A stretch of 15,213 nucleotides of DNA, from the NCBI GenBank assembly GCA_013329905.1, contig DUJH01000047.1:27401-42613 (forward strand), read 5' to 3'. How positions within the stretch are numbered: the stretch's first letter is position 1; each line of letters begins with the position of its first letter. Source of the stretch: Candidatus Thalassarchaeaceae archaeon (GTDB taxonomy: Archaea; Thermoplasmatota; Poseidoniia; Poseidoniales; Thalassarchaeaceae). A program made the position numbers and the translations under genes. This document shows positions 13,958 to 15,213 of this stretch, one piece after another. A model generated the notes under the pieces. That model had not been told where the DNA came from. It searched no databases and worked only from the letters and a program-made list of their open reading frames with translations.

Positions 13958-15136
13958 ATGGTACGCACACTCGTCCTCACCATCGACCGAGACAATGATC
14001 TCGGTGTCAAGGCCGGAATCAGAGGTCCTGTCATCGGCCGCAAAGCCACTCTCACTGCAGCTCTCCGACTTGGTATCGCCGACCCCGAGGAATCAGATAC
14101 GAATGCGATTCTCGGTGCGCTACATCATCACGACCGTCTCGTCGAGCGCACCGAGGGTGACGATGAGGTCGAAATTGCAATTCTCACCGGCGATGTCCGC
14201 GTCGGACCACGCTCCGACCGCGCCATCGCCAGTCAACTCGACGAGGTGATTCAGGAATTCCAGCCGGATACAGCCGTCCTCGTCACCGATGGTGCCGACG
14301 ATGAGGCCTCGCTTCCAATCCTCACCTCGCGAGTAAGAGTCGACCACGTCGAGAAGATCATCGTCAGGCAATCGAAGGGAATCGAGAGCACTTACTACTA
14401 CATCGCCAAAGCAATCGAAGATCCTCGTTGGCGAGCCAGATTGTTGGTTCCTGTCGCGATTTTCCTAATCATCTTCGGGTTGGGATTGATTTTGCCCAAC
14501 GGCGCTGTGCTCATCGGTTCAATGCCGTTAATCATCGGAATCTGGATTCTTGCAAAGGGATTGGGTTGGGAGCATCAACTGGAGCGTTTGATGATCGATA
14601 TGAGAGAAAGCGCTACTGGGGGAATCTGGTCATCGCTATTATGGGGATTATCGATTGTTTCGGTGCTATTTTCTATCCTGACTTTCTATTCAGTTTTCTA
14701 CGGCGATACTACCGAATTAAATGCCTATGTTTTGGACACCTTTACTCGTATTGATTCCTTTGACTTAGACTCAGTCAATCGAAATTTTGCAGTTTGGGTA
14801 ATTGCTATTGACCAAGCTCTCACTTGGATTCTAGTCGCTGCCTTCTCATTCGTTCTCTCGCTTGGTGTTCTACGTTGGAAGGAAGGCTCGTTCACCGGTC
14901 AAAGTATGCTTTTGATTGGCCTTGGTGCTGTAGTCTATTCAATCTCCAAGGCTGTGATTGAGGTGAGTCTGGCTGAACTCGGTGGCGGAGATTACGACAT
15001 CACTGCGGGTAATGTCTCAGACACCTGGTTCTTCCCAATCATCGCGATTGTCTTCTACTATCTTCTGAAGACTGCAATTGATTCGGTAACCGCTGAGACT
15101 GATGATGATGGAAGCAATCGCTACTGGGGCGTCTGA
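13958..15136 (+). CDS. DUF373 family membrane protein
   Basis: A 392-residue archaeal protein of unknown function. Residues 1-160 are a soluble, acidic cytoplasmic domain beginning M-V-R-T-L-V-L-T-I-D-R-D-N-D-L-G, the hallmark of the DUF373 family, with later blocks G-P-V-I-G-R and A-V-L-V-T-D-G-A-D-D. Six hydrophobic segments follow (about 162-180, 182-200, 223-247, 278-304, 315-337 and 356-374), so the second half is an integral membrane domain. The ATG at 13958 is chosen over a TTG at 13931 because the family begins exactly there; a weak purine stretch AGGGGA lies about 10 nt before it. It is probably co-transcribed with priL (41-nt gap). The N-terminal DxDxD-like Asp cluster suggests nucleotide or metal binding, but no activity is established. 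Confidence 0.9.
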   Translation: MVRTLVLTIDRDNDLGVKAGIRGPVIGRKATLTAALRLGIADPEESDTNAILGALHHHDRLVERTEGDDEVEIAILTGDVRVGPRSDRAIASQLDEVIQEFQPDTAVLVTDGADDEASLPILTSRVRVDHVEKIIVRQSKGIESTYYYIAKAIEDPRWRARLLVPVAIFLIIFGLGLILPNGAVLIGSMPLIIGIWILAKGLGWEHQLERLMIDMRESATGGIWSSLLWGLSIVSVLFSILTFYSVFYGDTTELNAYVLDTFTRIDSFDLDSVNRNFAVWVIAIDQALTWILVAAFSFVLSLGVLRWKEGSFTGQSMLLIGLGAVVYSISKAVIEVSLAELGGGDYDITAGNVSDTWFFPIIAIVFYYLLKTAIDSVTAETDDDGSNRYWGV

Positions 15137-15159
15137 TTCGAATTCTGCTCGGCAGAGGA

Positions 15160-15213
15160 TCAACGCTCGTAGGTCATCTCCATCTGACACGAAGGGCAGA
15201 TGACCTTGATTGG
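15160..15213 (-). CDS. C-terminal end of a zinc-ribbon-like protein (partial)
   Basis: Only the last 17 codons and the stop (15162-15160) are in the window, read from the right edge: P-I-K-V-I-C-P-S-C-Q-M-E-M-T-Y-E-R. The C-P-S-C knuckle preceded by a short beta strand is a typical half of a zinc ribbon. The gene converges on the DUF373 gene with 23 nt between the stops. The family cannot be named from this piece, and the call depends on the frame being open further to the right. Confidence 0.5.
   Translation of the reverse strand, partial: PIKVICPSCQMEMTYER

Overview
The window looks like a chromosomal segment of an archaeon, most likely a planktonic euryarchaeote of the Thermoplasmatota side (Marine Group II/III type, 'Poseidoniia'). 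The archaeal assignment rests on the DP2 catalytic subunit of DNA polymerase D, an archaeal/eukaryotic primase large subunit with its four Fe-S cysteines, an MptE-type pterin diphosphokinase and a DUF373 membrane protein. Several metabolic genes are bacterial in type (class II fumarase FumC, M32 carboxypeptidase, CsaA-like protein, cyclophilin, lipobox-bearing S15 hydrolase), a mixture common in marine group euryarchaea. The lineage is an inference; no rRNA or other phylogenetic marker was tested.

Layout from left to right: (1) 1-830, minus strand, N-terminal part of a secreted lipoprotein of the S15/CocE hydrolase family. (2) Divergent from it, an M32 carboxypeptidase (990-2492) and a PQQ-type beta-propeller protein of unknown role (2552-3613). 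(3) 3614-4558, almost 1 kb with no credible protein gene between two convergent genes; it is purine-rich and full of GNRA- and UUCG-capped hairpins and 20-nt GAAC repeats, and looks like a long structured non-coding RNA on the plus strand, or less likely an origin-type repeat region. (4) A minus-strand run pyrE (7735-7151), csaA-like (7150-6755), cyclophilin (6709-6218), then fumC (6160-4559) with its own strong AT-rich promoter; the FumC protein carries an N-terminal ribbon-helix-helix DNA-binding domain. (5) Divergent from pyrE, the very long polD large-subunit gene (7876-11844). (6) Convergent to it, mptE (12655-11897), sharing an AT-rich promoter with the divergent primase gene priL (12723-13916), which is followed closely by a DUF373 membrane protein (13958-15136). 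(7) The right edge has the last 17 codons of a minus-strand zinc-ribbon protein.

Functionally, the window groups replication (DP2, PriL), nucleotide and pterin synthesis (PyrE, MptE), central carbon metabolism (FumC), protein turnover (S15 hydrolase, M32 peptidase) and protein folding (cyclophilin, CsaA-like). Several starts sit about 26-28 nt after a TATA-like element, which fits leaderless archaeal transcripts and was used to choose starts.

The two things most worth following up are the candidate long RNA at about 3.68-4.48 kb and the RHH-fumarase fusion with palindromic AT-rich sites directly in front of it.
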